A stretch of DNA of 12,883 bases from Rhodospirillaceae bacterium (lineage in GTDB: Bacteria > Pseudomonadota > Alphaproteobacteria > Rhodospirillales > 2-02-FULL-58-16): positions 1-12,883 of the forward strand of contig DUZD01000054.1 of NCBI GenBank assembly GCA_013349695.1. Reading direction: 5' to 3'. Numbering within the stretch: the first letter of the stretch is position 1; every line of letters begins with the position of its first letter. The position numbers and the translations under genes were made by a program. Shown one piece after another: positions 1-7,252 of the stretch. The notes below the pieces were generated by a model, which had not been told where the DNA came from, did no database searches, and worked only from the letters and a program-made list of their open reading frames with translations.

Positions 1-160
1 ACGGCTTCGGCGTGAACGTTGACCTTGACCTTACGCCAAATTTAGCGGATCACGCCACTTTCGCCGATAAGGAAGGTAGAGCGTTCAATGCTAAAATATT
101 TGCATCCGTACAGGCTCTAAGAGGTCCTGGGGCATTTCAAGATTGGTCGGCACCGGCTGG
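1..160. other. Non-coding tail downstream of the isc operon
   Basis: No convincing gene is visible between the left edge and the iscX stop codon. A plus-strand frame is open here, but it runs on antisense through iscX and has no ribosome-binding site. TAGAGC at 77-82 can pair with GCTCTA at 114-119, with a nested ATGC/GCAT stem at 88-91 and 102-105. GGCGTGA at 9-15 can pair with TTACGCC at 31-37 with one G-T pair. Neither hairpin is followed by a T-run on the minus strand, so neither is a clear intrinsic terminator. The isc operon may end here or continue beyond the window. Confidence 0.3.
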
Positions 161-361
161 TCAGTCCCGTTCATCGAGCCAGGCCATCTGGATGGCCTCG
201 AGGATTTTTTCGTTGGAATTGTTGGGATCGTCGTCGAATTCGGGCAGGTCGCGGACCCACTTCCAGAGGTCGGTGAAACGCAGGTTGACCACGTCGGCAT
301 CGGCATGGGTACATTCCAGTTCGATGGCGATGTCGTGAACGTCGGTCCACTTGAGGCCCAT
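161..361 (-). CDS. iscX: IscX, small acidic Fe-S assembly protein (YfhJ family)
   Basis: A 66-residue acidic protein that closely follows the IscX family pattern: start with a KWTD segment, a central RFTDLWKWV helix, the DLPEFDDDP acidic loop and a NEKILEAIQMAWLDE C-terminus. Family knowledge: IscX binds the same face of IscS as frataxin, binds iron weakly, and modulates the desulfurase or iron delivery in the cytoplasm. It is the usual last gene of the ISC operon, as here. The ATG at 361 lies 16 nt after the fdx stop codon, so the two are almost certainly cotranscribed. Length matches the family. No frameshift or missing acidic patch is seen. The identification is very secure; the in vivo role of the family is less settled. 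Confidence 0.95.
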   Translation of the reverse strand: MGLKWTDVHDIAIELECTHADADVVNLRFTDLWKWVRDLPEFDDDPNNSNEKILEAIQMAWLDERD

Positions 362-377
362 GACCGCCTTGCCGATC

Positions 378-710
378 CTATCCCACCATCATGTTGCGGG
401 TCGCCACCGGCAAGGTGACCACCAAGCCGTCCCGCTCCTTGGTGATCTTGATCTGGCAGCCGAGGCGCGAGGTGTGGGTCAGGCCGAAAGCCAGATCCAG
501 CATATCCTCCTCGTCCTCGCAGGCTTCGTCAAGCTGGCCGTACCAGTTCTCGTCAACGATAACATGGCAGGTGGAGCAGGCCAGAGACCCCTCGCAGGCG
601 CCCTCCAGGTCGATATCGTTCCTATGGGCGATCTCCAGCACCGACAACCCTTCGGGCGCGTCCACCTCGTGGGGCGTTCCTTCGGGATCGATGAAAGTTA
701 TCCGCGGCAT
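378..710 (-). CDS. fdx: ISC-type [2Fe-2S] ferredoxin
   Basis: A 110-residue adrenodoxin-type ferredoxin. The cluster ligands are visible as Cys39, Cys45 and Cys48 in a C-x5-C-x2-C loop (ACEGSLACSTC) and Cys85 in RLGCQI. The acidic helix DEEDMLDLAFG (residues 66-76) is the typical partner-docking surface. Cys64 is an additional cysteine without an obvious ligand role. Family knowledge: Fdx supplies electrons for sulfur reduction on IscS/IscU and for reductive coupling to [4Fe-4S] clusters. The start ATG at 710 has an AGGAG ribosome-binding site 9 nt upstream. It follows hscA after 77 nt, which hold a small GACCG/CGGTC hairpin (765-777). The gene order hscA-fdx-iscX is canonical. Confidence 0.96.
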   Translation of the reverse strand: MPRITFIDPEGTPHEVDAPEGLSVLEIAHRNDIDLEGACEGSLACSTCHVIVDENWYGQLDEACEDEEDMLDLAFGLTHTSRLGCQIKITKERDGLVVTLPVATRNMMVG

Positions 711-787
711 ATGAGAGAACTCCTAGCAAACGGTCAACTCAGGAAATGGTGCTTTTCTTTAGTCGACCGAGACGGTCCCGGCAAGAG

Positions 788-2707
788 CTAAGCCGCTCCC
801 TCCTCGGCGTCCTCGCCGCCGTCATCCAGCCGCTCGACGCTGACCCCCCTAAGCGCCGTCCGGATTCCCCGGTCCATGCGCCTTTCGGCAAAGGCAAAGG
901 TGGCCGCTTCCAGGTCCTCGACCGCCTTGTCGATGGCGCCGCGGTCATCGTTTTTGACGGCGGCATCGACCCGGGCCATGGCTTTTTCGATCGCCGCCCG
1001 TTCCCCCCGTTCCAGCAGATCCCGGTCCGCCGCCAGCGCCGCCGCAATCGCGTTCAAACTGCGGCCGGCCTCGACCCTGGCTTCGGCAAGCAGGCGCGTG
1101 GCCATGTCTTGCGATGCGTGGACCATGCTGTCGCGGAGCATCTTCGCCATCTCTTCCTCGCCGAGGCCATAGGACGGCTTGACCTCCACTCGCGCTTCGA
1201 CGCCGGTTGTCGCTTCCGTGGCGCCGACCGCCAACAGGCCGTCGGCGTCAACACAAAAAGTCACCCGGATGCGTGCCGCGCCGGCGGTCATCGGCGGGAT
1301 GCCGGCGAGCTCGAAACGGGCCAGCGAGCGGCATTGATCGACCATTTCGCGCTCGCCCTGGACGACGTGTATGGACATCGCCGTTTGGCCTTCCTGATAG
1401 GTGGTGAACTCCTGGGCCTTGGCGACCGGAATGGGGGTGTTGCGGTGGATGATTTTCTCGCTCAAGCCGCCCATGGTTTCGATGCCGAGGGAAAGTGGGG
1501 TGACGTCCAGAAGCAGGGTATCGGAACCCGTGGTCAGGGCCTCGGCCTGCAAGGCGGCGCCCGCCGCCACCACTTCGTCGGGATTGATGTCGTCAAGGGG
1601 GACCTGTCCAAAGATTTCGCCGACGCGGCGGCGGACCAGAGGGACGCGGGTCGAACCGCCGACAAGGACCACACCCTGGATCTTGTCGGCGGTCAGGCCG
1701 GCGTCTTCCAGGACGTGCCGGCACAGATTCACGGTCCTCTCGACCAGCGGCGCGATCAGCGCCTCCAATTCGTCGCGGCCTAAACTATGGTGGGTCTGTT
1801 CGCCGTTGACATCCAGCACCCAATCGCCTTCATCCTGATTGGTTAGACACTCCTTGGCCAGGCGGGCGGCCATCAGCGCCATTTTGGCTTCGCTACTGGT
1901 GAGTTTCACGCCGCCCGTCCGTTGCCCCCGCCGATGCAGGAAATGTTCGGCCACGGCGTGGTCGAAGTCGTCGCCGCCAAGCGCCGCGTCGCCGCCCGTT
2001 GCCAGCACTTGGAAGACACCTTTTTCCAGCCTCAACAGGGAAATGTCGAAAGTGCCGCCGCCCAGATCGTAGACCGCGTACAGCCCCTCCGCCTGCTTAT
2101 CCAGGCCATAAGCCAAAGCCGCCGCCGTCGGTTCGTTGACCAAGCGCAGCACCTCGAGGCCGGCCAGGCGGGCGGCATCCTTGGTGGCGGCGCGGGCGGC
2201 GTCGTCGAAATAGGCGGGCACGGTGACGACGGCGCGTTCGACCTTGCCGCCCAGGTGGCTTTCCGCCCGCTGTTTGAGCGCTTTCAGGATTTCGGCGGAT
2301 ATCTCCACCGGAGTCAGCCGATGTCCGGCGACGTTCAAGCGGACCATGCCGGTGGCGTCCTCGTCGGCGGGTTCGATATCGAATGGCAGGGCTCCAGCCA
2401 GGCTTTTCATGTCCTTGACGCCGCGGCCCATCAGCCGCTTGACGGAACCGATCACGCTTTCGGGCCTGTCGAGGAGCAAGTGCTTGGCAGCGGCTCCGAC
2501 GACTGCCGAACGGTCGGCGGCATAAGCCACCACCGAGGGGATCAAGGCTTTGCCGTCCCCGTCGCGGAGGATTTCCGGCTGGCCATCGCGGCTGACGGCG
2601 ACGACCGAATTGGTGGTGCCGAGGTCGATGCCGATGGCCAGCGCCGGTTTGCCCTCGTCCGCGCCGGGTGTTTTGCCCGGCTCGTGGATTTGAAGAAGTG
2701 CCGCCAT
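788..2707 (-). CDS. hscA: Fe-S assembly Hsp70 chaperone HscA
   Basis: A 639-residue Hsp70 of the HscA branch. The nucleotide-binding domain shows phosphate-1 GIDLGTTNS (residues 26-34), VTVPAYFDDAAR (162-173), phosphate-2 VYDLGGGTFDIS (212-223) and the adenosine motif VLVGGSTRVPLV. The interdomain segment leads into LDVTPLSLGIETMGG and a substrate-binding domain, then a helical lid with an acidic C-terminus. The N-terminus (MAALLQIHEPG) resembles HscA rather than DnaK, and the EEVD-like DnaK tail is absent. Family knowledge: HscA, stimulated by HscB, binds the LPPVK loop of IscU and drives cluster release to acceptors using ATP. The ATG at 2707 is 7 nt after the hscB stop, so translation is probably coupled; no strong Shine-Dalgarno is visible. 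Length matches the family (about 620). Confidence 0.97.
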   Translation of the reverse strand: MAALLQIHEPGKTPGADEGKPALAIGIDLGTTNSVVAVSRDGQPEILRDGDGKALIPSVVAYAADRSAVVGAAAKHLLLDRPESVIGSVKRLMGRGVKDMKSLAGALPFDIEPADEDATGMVRLNVAGHRLTPVEISAEILKALKQRAESHLGGKVERAVVTVPAYFDDAARAATKDAARLAGLEVLRLVNEPTAAALAYGLDKQAEGLYAVYDLGGGTFDISLLRLEKGVFQVLATGGDAALGGDDFDHAVAEHFLHRRGQRTGGVKLTSSEAKMALMAARLAKECLTNQDEGDWVLDVNGEQTHHSLGRDELEALIAPLVERTVNLCRHVLEDAGLTADKIQGVVLVGGSTRVPLVRRRVGEIFGQVPLDDINPDEVVAAGAALQAEALTTGSDTLLLDVTPLSLGIETMGGLSEKIIHRNTPIPVAKAQEFTTYQEGQTAMSIHVVQGEREMVDQCRSLARFELAGIPPMTAGAARIRVTFCVDADGLLAVGATEATTGVEARVEVKPSYGLGEEEMAKMLRDSMVHASQDMATRLLAEARVEAGRSLNAIAAALAADRDLLERGERAAIEKAMARVDAAVKNDDRGAIDKAVEDLEAATFAFAERRMDRGIRTALRGVSVERLDDGGEDAEEGAA

Positions 2708-2714
2708 CGGAAAC

Positions 2715-3362
2715 CTAGCCGTCCACCAGTCTGGCCCTGGCCTGCCGGGTTTCCTCGGCGAGCTTTCTGAAGTATTTCAGGCGCGTGGCCAAACGGCAGG
2801 CGCCCTCCAGATCGTCGGCGGCGAACAAGGACGAAAGTTGCTCGACACAGGTTTCGATATCGCCGGCGGCGCGGCCGGCGAGGGCATCCACTTCGACGGC
2901 CGTTTTCGCCTTGGCCAGGGCCTCGCGCAATTCCAGGCTTTCCATCAACAGCTTCTGGTCATTGATCAAGTTGCAGCCCTCGGGCACCTCGGCGCCTTGC
3001 AGATGGATCAGATAGTCGGCCCGGCCGAGATCGTCCTTGAGAACCTCGTAAGCCTGATTGAGGCTGGTCGCTTGGCTCTGGGAAAGCGCCCGTTCGCGCG
3101 GGGTCTTGGTGGCGAACCGGTCCGGATGCAGATGACGTTGCAAATCGAAGTAACGGCGGTCCAGCATCTTTTGGTCGACATCGAAAGACACCTCGAGCCC
3201 CAAGCGGAAGAAATGATCGAGCTGTCCCGGCGGTTGCACGGCCTCGCAGACGGGGCAGAACAAGACGCCACTCTCTACCGGCCCTTTGCAGGACCAGCAC
3301 ACAACGATGCCGGAATCATTGGCGGGCCGGGATCGCGGAACCTGTTTTATCTGCTCGTGCAT
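2715..3362 (-). CDS. hscB: HscB J-domain co-chaperone with N-terminal CxxC zinc knuckle
   Basis: A 215-residue HscB/Hsc20 co-chaperone. From the ATG at 3362 the order is a hydrophilic N-terminus, a four-cysteine knuckle (Cys22, Cys25, Cys36, Cys39: CWSC...CPVC), then a J domain with the invariant HPD at 79-81 (LHPDRF), then a three-helix C-terminal domain that in the family binds IscU. Family knowledge: the J domain stimulates HscA ATPase and HscB presents IscU to HscA. The cysteine knuckle is absent from E. coli HscB (about 171 residues) but present in eukaryotic HSC20, which explains the extra length here. The reading frame continues two codons upstream to a TTG (3368); I prefer the ATG. 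There is no clear Shine-Dalgarno, and the region just upstream can pair (3362-3387). Confidence 0.94.
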   Translation of the reverse strand: MHEQIKQVPRSRPANDSGIVVCWSCKGPVESGVLFCPVCEAVQPPGQLDHFFRLGLEVSFDVDQKMLDRRYFDLQRHLHPDRFATKTPRERALSQSQATSLNQAYEVLKDDLGRADYLIHLQGAEVPEGCNLINDQKLLMESLELREALAKAKTAVEVDALAGRAAGDIETCVEQLSSLFAADDLEGACRLATRLKYFRKLAEETRQARARLVDG

Positions 3363-3387
3363 TTGCAATATCTGTTATTGGTGCAAA
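3362..3387 (-). promoter_or_regulatory. Inverted repeat at the hscB translation start
   Basis: TTTGCA at 3362-3367 and TGCAAA at 3382-3387 form a perfect 6-bp inverted repeat with a 14-nt loop, abutting the proposed hscB start codon. In the mRNA this would pair the bases where a Shine-Dalgarno would sit, and none is apparent. It may lower initiation and set the HscB level relative to IscU/IscA. The stem is short and A/U-containing, so chance occurrence is quite possible. Confidence 0.25.
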
Positions 3388-3393
3388 GGTGAA

Positions 3394-3441
3394 GATTGCC
3401 TGTTCGGCCGGCGGGAGGCCTGGGGACGCCGTATGGCAATC
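3394..3441 (-). promoter_or_regulatory. Two-part hairpin in the iscA-hscB junction
   Basis: GATTGCC (3394-3400) pairs perfectly with GGCAATC (3435-3441), and a nested CGGCG/CGCCG stem (3409-3413 with 3427-3431) lies inside. It occupies most of the 82-nt gap between the iscA stop and the hscB start, the longest gap within the isc gene cluster. No U-run follows on the minus strand, so it is not a standard intrinsic terminator. An mRNA processing, stabilising or partial-attenuation element separating iscSUA from hscBA-fdx is plausible. Confidence 0.4.
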
Positions 3442-3444
3442 AAG

Positions 3445-3786
3445 TCATACGTGGAAGGATTCGCCGCAACCGCATCGGCCCTTTTCGTTGGGGTTGCGGA
3501 AGACGAAACCCGATTGCAGCTCTTCTTCCACGAAGTCCATTTCCGTGCCGAGGATGAACAATGTCGCTTTGGGATCGATCAAGATGGTCACTCCCTTGTC
3601 CTTGAGCACTTCGTCCAAAGGGTCTTTCTGGTCGGCGAACTCAAGGGTATAGGACAAGCCCGAGCATCCCTTGGAGCGGATTCCGATGCGCACGCCGAGG
3701 CTGGGCTTGCCACGACTGGCAAGCATGGCCTTGACCCGTTCGGCGGCGGTGTCGGTCAAGCTCATCGGTGGCGGACGGTCGTTCAT
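3445..3786 (-). CDS. iscA: IscA, A-type Fe-S carrier protein
   Basis: A 113-residue A-type carrier of the HesB/IscA family. The three conserved cysteines are present: Cys41 in SKGCSGLSY and Cys105/Cys107 in the C-terminal GRCGCGESF motif. The middle carries the family pattern FVEEELQSGFVFRNPNEKG. Family knowledge: A-type carriers receive clusters from the IscU scaffold and hand them to apo-targets, especially [4Fe-4S] proteins. The ATG at 3786 is preceded by a weak GAGAG site; Met8 (3765) is an alternative start, but the earlier one keeps a short leader seen in related proteins. It lies 45 nt after iscU. IscA versus ErpA/SufA is decided here mainly by position next to iscU. Confidence 0.94.
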   Translation of the reverse strand: MNDRPPPMSLTDTAAERVKAMLASRGKPSLGVRIGIRSKGCSGLSYTLEFADQKDPLDEVLKDKGVTILIDPKATLFILGTEMDFVEEELQSGFVFRNPNEKGRCGCGESFHV

Positions 3787-3831
3787 AATACTCTCATGGC
3801 AAAGTCAAGGCGGCGCCCAAGGTCCGGGCCC

Positions 3832-4242
3832 TTATTCAGCGGCTTTGATCTTCTTCTCGCCCACCCCTTGTTTGACCTTGTAATCGGAAACGGCGGCCTT
3901 GATCGCATCCTCGGCCAGGACCGAGCAATGAATCTTCACCGGCGGCAAGGCCAGGTGCTGGGCGATCTCCGAGTTCTTGATTCCGGCGGCATCGTCGATC
4001 GACTTGCCCTTGACCCATTCGGTGACCAGGGAACTCGAGGCAATGGCCGAACCGCAACCGAAGGTCTTGAACTTGGCATCCTCGATGATTCCATCCTCGC
4101 CGACCTTGATCTGCAGTTTCATCACGTCGCCGCACGCCGGCGCCCCTACCAGTCCGGTGCCGACGCCGTCATCGTTCTTGTCCAAAGACCCGATATTGCG
4201 CGGATTTTCATAATGGTCCAGGAGTTTTTTACTGTATGCCAT
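3832..4242 (-). CDS. iscU: IscU, Fe-S cluster assembly scaffold
   Basis: A 136-residue IscU scaffold starting MAYSKKLLDHYENPRN. The cluster-binding residues are all visible: Cys37, Asp39, Cys63, His105 and Cys106. The HscA recognition motif LPPVK is intact at 99-103, consistent with hscB/hscA downstream. Family knowledge: IscU accepts persulfide sulfur from IscS, assembles [2Fe-2S] and then [4Fe-4S] clusters in the cytoplasm, and releases them with HscA/HscB. The start has a GGAG site about 8 nt upstream. The C-terminus is lysine-rich (GEKKIKAAE) and slightly longer than in E. coli IscU (128 residues). No NifU-like extra domain is present. Confidence 0.98.
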   Translation of the reverse strand: MAYSKKLLDHYENPRNIGSLDKNDDGVGTGLVGAPACGDVMKLQIKVGEDGIIEDAKFKTFGCGSAIASSSLVTEWVKGKSIDDAAGIKNSEIAQHLALPPVKIHCSVLAEDAIKAAVSDYKVKQGVGEKKIKAAE

Positions 4243-4291
4243 TTGTTGTTCTCCATTATGCGCCGGATGCCAAGTCCGGAATAATCAAACC

Positions 4292-5557
4292 TCAGTGATC
4301 AGCCCATTCTATCGATTTCAAATCTATGCCTTCCCGCGCCATTTCCCAGAGCGGACTGATCTCGCGCAAGCGTTCGACCTCGCCGACGATCCTGTCAACG
4401 GCGAAGTCGACGTCTTGCTTGCTGGTAAAACGGCCAAAACCGATCCGCAGACTGGTATGAGCCAATTCCACGTCGACGCCGATAGCCTTTAAAACGTAAG
4501 ATGGCTCAAGCGACGCGGAGGTACAGGCGGAGCCCGAGGAAACCGCCAATTCCTTGACGCCCATCATCAGCCCCTCGCCCTCGACAAAGGCGAAGCTGAA
4601 ATTAAGGTTTCCGGGAATACGATGTTCGAGATCGCCGTTGAGATAAACCTCCGTGAGACGACTGGTGATGGCTTCGTAAAAACGGTCGCGAAGCAAACGC
4701 AGCCGTTCGGCCTCGGCGCCCATTTCCTTTTCGGCGATGGCGCAGGCGGCGCCCAGACCGACGCATAGCGGGCTGGGAAGAGTTCCTGAGCGCATACCGC
4801 GCTCCTGGCCGCCGCCGTTGATCATGGCGACCAGGCGGACGCGCGGGCGGCGCCTAACGTAAAGGGCGCCGATGCCCATCGGACCATAGGTTTTATGACC
4901 CGATATGCTCATCAGGTCGATGTTCATGTCTTCGACATCGAGAGGAATCTTGCCGATGGCCTGAGCGCAGTCCGTATGGAAGAATATCTTCCGCTGGCGG
5001 CAAAGGGCGCCGATTTCCTTGAGTGGCTGAATGACGCCGATCTCGTTGTTGACGCCCATGATCGAGACCAGCGAGGTGCTCTCTGTGAACGCCGCCTGCA
5101 AATCCCGCAAATCAATCAGCCCGCTCTTCCGCACCGGCAGATAGGTCACATCGAAACCGTCCTGCTCCATGTGGCGGCAGGTGTCGAGCACGCACTTGTG
5201 TTCGGTGAGGCAGGTGATGATATGGTTTTTCTTTTCCTTGTAGAACAGCCCGATGCCCTTGAGCGCCAAGTTGTTGGATTCGGTGGCGCCGGAGGTGAAG
5301 ATGATCTCCTTGGCGTTGGCGCCGATCAGGCTGGCAACCTGGGCGCGGGCCTTTTCCACCGCCTCCTCGGCTTCCCAGCCGAAGTGATGGTTGCGCGAAT
5401 GGGGATTGCCGAACTTTTCGGTCCAGTAGGGCGCCATCGCCTCGACGACGCGGGGATCTGTCGGCGTCGTCGCCTGATAATCAAGATAGAGAGGCGAATT
5501 CTTGTTCCAGCGGGGCTTTGCCGCGCCGTTACCGCCTTCGCCAGTATCCTTGCCCAT
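4292..5557 (-). CDS. iscS: IscS cysteine desulfurase
   Basis: A 421-residue PLP-dependent group I cysteine desulfurase: L-cysteine to alanine plus enzyme persulfide. Visible are the start of the fold LYLDYQATTP (23-32), His120 in LTEHK stacking on PLP, Lys222 in SGHKTYG forming the Schiff base, and mobile-loop Cys345 in SSGSACTSASLEPSYV. The C-terminus ends DLKSIEWADH, the tail that in E. coli IscS docks IscU, so this copy is the one expected to feed the IscU scaffold. A glycine-rich N-terminal extension of about 20 residues precedes the fold. The ATG at 5557 has a good AAGGGA ribosome-binding site 6 nt upstream. It starts 31 nt after the preceding desulfurase gene ends. Confidence 0.97.
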   Translation of the reverse strand: MGKDTGEGGNGAAKPRWNKNSPLYLDYQATTPTDPRVVEAMAPYWTEKFGNPHSRNHHFGWEAEEAVEKARAQVASLIGANAKEIIFTSGATESNNLALKGIGLFYKEKKNHIITCLTEHKCVLDTCRHMEQDGFDVTYLPVRKSGLIDLRDLQAAFTESTSLVSIMGVNNEIGVIQPLKEIGALCRQRKIFFHTDCAQAIGKIPLDVEDMNIDLMSISGHKTYGPMGIGALYVRRRPRVRLVAMINGGGQERGMRSGTLPSPLCVGLGAACAIAEKEMGAEAERLRLLRDRFYEAITSRLTEVYLNGDLEHRIPGNLNFSFAFVEGEGLMMGVKELAVSSGSACTSASLEPSYVLKAIGVDVELAHTSLRIGFGRFTSKQDVDFAVDRIVGEVERLREISPLWEMAREGIDLKSIEWADH

Positions 5558-5588
5558 TGTTCATCCCTTTTCCCAGGAATTCAGTGCA

Positions 5589-6716
5589 TCATGCCGCCGC
5601 CGCGGCGCGGAGGGCGGCATCCGCGGTGGCGCGAACCGCCGTCCAGGTCCGGATAAAAGTGTCGATATCGTTTTCCGTGCTGGTCCAGCCCAGGCTCACC
5701 CGGATGGCGCAAACAGCCATCTCCTTGTCGACGCCCATGGCTTCGAGCACGTGGCTTGTCGCGATCTTTCCGGACGAACAAGCCGAACCGGCGCTTACCG
5801 CCACGCCGGCAAGATCGAGGGCCATGACCTGGGTTTCGCCGGTCATTCCCGGAAGGGCGAAACAGCTGGTGTTGGGCAGGCGCTCGCTTGCCGCCCCGAA
5901 AATCCTGACGGCGGGGGCGAGATCGAGGATCCGGCGTTCCAATCCGTCGCGCCGCCGAGCCAGACCGGCGAACTCCTCCAACGCGGCCCGCGCCAGACGA
6001 GCGGCAACGCCAAAGCCGGCGATTCCGGGCAAATTCTCGGTCCCGGCCCGGCGTCCCCGCTCCTGGCCGCCGCCGAAAGCGACGCCGGCAAGAGGGGCGC
6101 CATCGGCAACCACCAAAGCGCCGGTACCCGCCGGACCGCAGATTTTGTGGGCGGACAAGGACAGGTAGTCAAGGCCGAGCGCCATCATGTCAACAGGGAT
6201 TTTTCCCGCTGCTTGCACCGCGTCGCAATGAACCAGGGCGCCATGGCGATGGGCGATTTCAACGGCCGCCGCGACCGGCTGGATCACGCCGGTTTCGTTG
6301 TTGGCCAGCATCAGCGAAACAAGGGCCGGTCTGGTTTCGTCCTCCAACAAGGAGGCGAGCGCTTGCAGATTGATGACTCCATCGCCGTCAACGGCAATGA
6401 TCTCCAGGTCCGCTCCGGCCCGCAGCACGGAAAGATGCTCCACCGCCGAGACCAGGACGCGGAGACGGCCGGCCCCTCGGATGGCCAAGTTATTGGCCTC
6501 GGTGCCGCCGCTGGTGAAGACGATGCCGGCGGGGGACGCCCCCACCAAGGCGGCAACCTCCTCGCGGGCGTCTTCGACGGCCCGGCGGACCAAGCGGCCG
6601 TAACGGTGAACGGACGAGGCATTGCCAGTCAACGCGCATGCCGACGTCATGGCCTCGGCGGATTGCGGCCTGATCGGCGCGGATGCGTTATGATCCAGAT
6701 AGACGGTGCGTTCCAT
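5589..6716 (-). CDS. Second (NifS/IscS-like) cysteine desulfurase
   Basis: A 375-residue class V aminotransferase-fold desulfurase. It begins ERTVYLDHNASAP and shows VEHLS with His94, SAHK with Lys191 as PLP lysine, GGGQERGRRAGTEN (216-229) and the catalytic loop AGSACSSG with Cys313. It lacks the SIEWAxH tail of its neighbour IscS and ends in an alanine run, so direct use of the IscU docking mode is doubtful. Family knowledge: such copies sit between iscR and iscS, or ahead of sufB, in alphaproteobacteria; their specific role is poorly defined. I chose the ATG at 6716 because homology begins there. The frame stays open back to 6929 into iscR, and ATG 6737 is the main alternative. No strong Shine-Dalgarno is seen for either. 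Confidence 0.92.
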   Translation of the reverse strand: MERTVYLDHNASAPIRPQSAEAMTSACALTGNASSVHRYGRLVRRAVEDAREEVAALVGASPAGIVFTSGGTEANNLAIRGAGRLRVLVSAVEHLSVLRAGADLEIIAVDGDGVINLQALASLLEDETRPALVSLMLANNETGVIQPVAAAVEIAHRHGALVHCDAVQAAGKIPVDMMALGLDYLSLSAHKICGPAGTGALVVADGAPLAGVAFGGGQERGRRAGTENLPGIAGFGVAARLARAALEEFAGLARRRDGLERRILDLAPAVRIFGAASERLPNTSCFALPGMTGETQVMALDLAGVAVSAGSACSSGKIATSHVLEAMGVDKEMAVCAIRVSLGWTSTENDIDTFIRTWTAVRATADAALRAAAAA

Positions 6717-6744
6717 GATGGACGGCTTCGATCTCATCGCTTGG

Positions 6745-6761
6745 GGCCGGCTTACCCGGCC
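6745..6761 (-). promoter_or_regulatory. GC-rich hairpin across the iscR stop codon
   Basis: GGCCGG (6745-6750) and CCGGCC (6756-6761) form a perfect 6-bp all-GC stem with a 5-nt loop. The iscR TAA stop (6752-6754) lies in the loop and the desulfurase start is just downstream. No U-run follows. In E. coli a structure near the iscR-iscS junction protects the iscR part of the transcript during small-RNA-triggered decay; a similar role here is inference only. Confidence 0.4.
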
Positions 6762-7225
6762 GCTACTAAAGTATCTTGCTTGTCGTTGCCGTGGTGAAGG
6801 CCGCTGGTTCCCAACAACCGACGCTGACAGATGTCGGCCAAGGATACGGAACTCAGGTAAAGGTATATCTGATTGCCCAACTCCTCCCAGAGGTCGTGGG
6901 TTAGACAACGGGATTTGTCGGAATGGCATCCGGCCGGGAGGCCCGAATGACAGCGGGTCGCTTTAATGGGTTCGTCGACGGCCATGATAATATCCGAAAC
7001 CCGCACTTCATCGGCGTCGCGGGACAAAAGATAACCTCCGCCCGGACCGCGCACACTGTTGACCAGACCGCCTCTCCTCAGCTTGCCGAACAACTGTTCC
7101 AGATAAGAAAGAGAAATTTCCTGGCGTTCGGCGACATCGGCGAGAGCAACCGGTTTGCCGTCGCAATGGCAGGCCAGATCAGCCATGGCCATCACGGCAT
7201 ATCGTCCTTTTGTACTCAGTTTCAC
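6752..7225 (-). CDS. iscR: IscR, Rrf2-family [2Fe-2S] regulator
   Basis: A 157-residue Rrf2-family repressor/activator. The winged helix covers MKLSTKGRYAVMAM, the recognition helix ISLSYLEQLFGKLRRGGLV (37-55) and the wing SVRGPGGGYLLSR. The cluster ligands of IscR are present: Cys92, Cys100, Cys107 and His110 (RCLTH), with two more residues between the first two cysteines than in E. coli IscR (92/98/104/107). Family knowledge: holo-IscR represses the isc operon when cluster supply is adequate, and demand or iron starvation relieves this. The start codon is GTG, chosen because AAGGAG lies 7 nt upstream and the homology begins there. It follows cysE after 51 nt, without a clear promoter in between. 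Confidence 0.95.
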   Translation of the reverse strand: MKLSTKGRYAVMAMADLACHCDGKPVALADVAERQEISLSYLEQLFGKLRRGGLVNSVRGPGGGYLLSRDADEVRVSDIIMAVDEPIKATRCHSGLPAGCHSDKSRCLTHDLWEELGNQIYLYLSSVSLADICQRRLLGTSGLHHGNDKQDTLVAAG

Positions 7226-7252
7226 GGGCCATCTCCTTCAACTGGCGCCACA

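Noticed and set aside
12..338. Plus-strand open frame at the left edge
   Set aside because: It runs antisense through iscX, whose family match is clear, and has a GTG start without a ribosome-binding site.
746..1783. Long plus-strand open frame antisense to hscA
   Set aside because: It lies wholly inside a gene with full Hsp70 motifs on the other strand. It has no ribosome-binding site or recognisable domain and reflects GC-rich codon bias.
1922..2770. 282-codon plus-strand open frame across hscA and the hscB end
   Set aside because: Antisense shadow of hscA; composition (Gly/Ala/Asp/Gln-rich without a fold pattern) and lack of initiation signals argue against a gene.
3394..3441. Intrinsic terminator between iscA and hscB
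   Set aside because: The stem is good, but no U-run follows on the minus strand and the downstream genes have no visible promoter.
5502..6797. 431-codon plus-strand open frame across the first desulfurase
   Set aside because: Antisense to a gene with intact catalytic residues; no recognisable family or start signal.
6717..6929. 71-residue N-terminal extension of the first desulfurase
   Set aside because: The frame is open but overlaps iscR and has no family support; the fold begins at the ATG at 6716.
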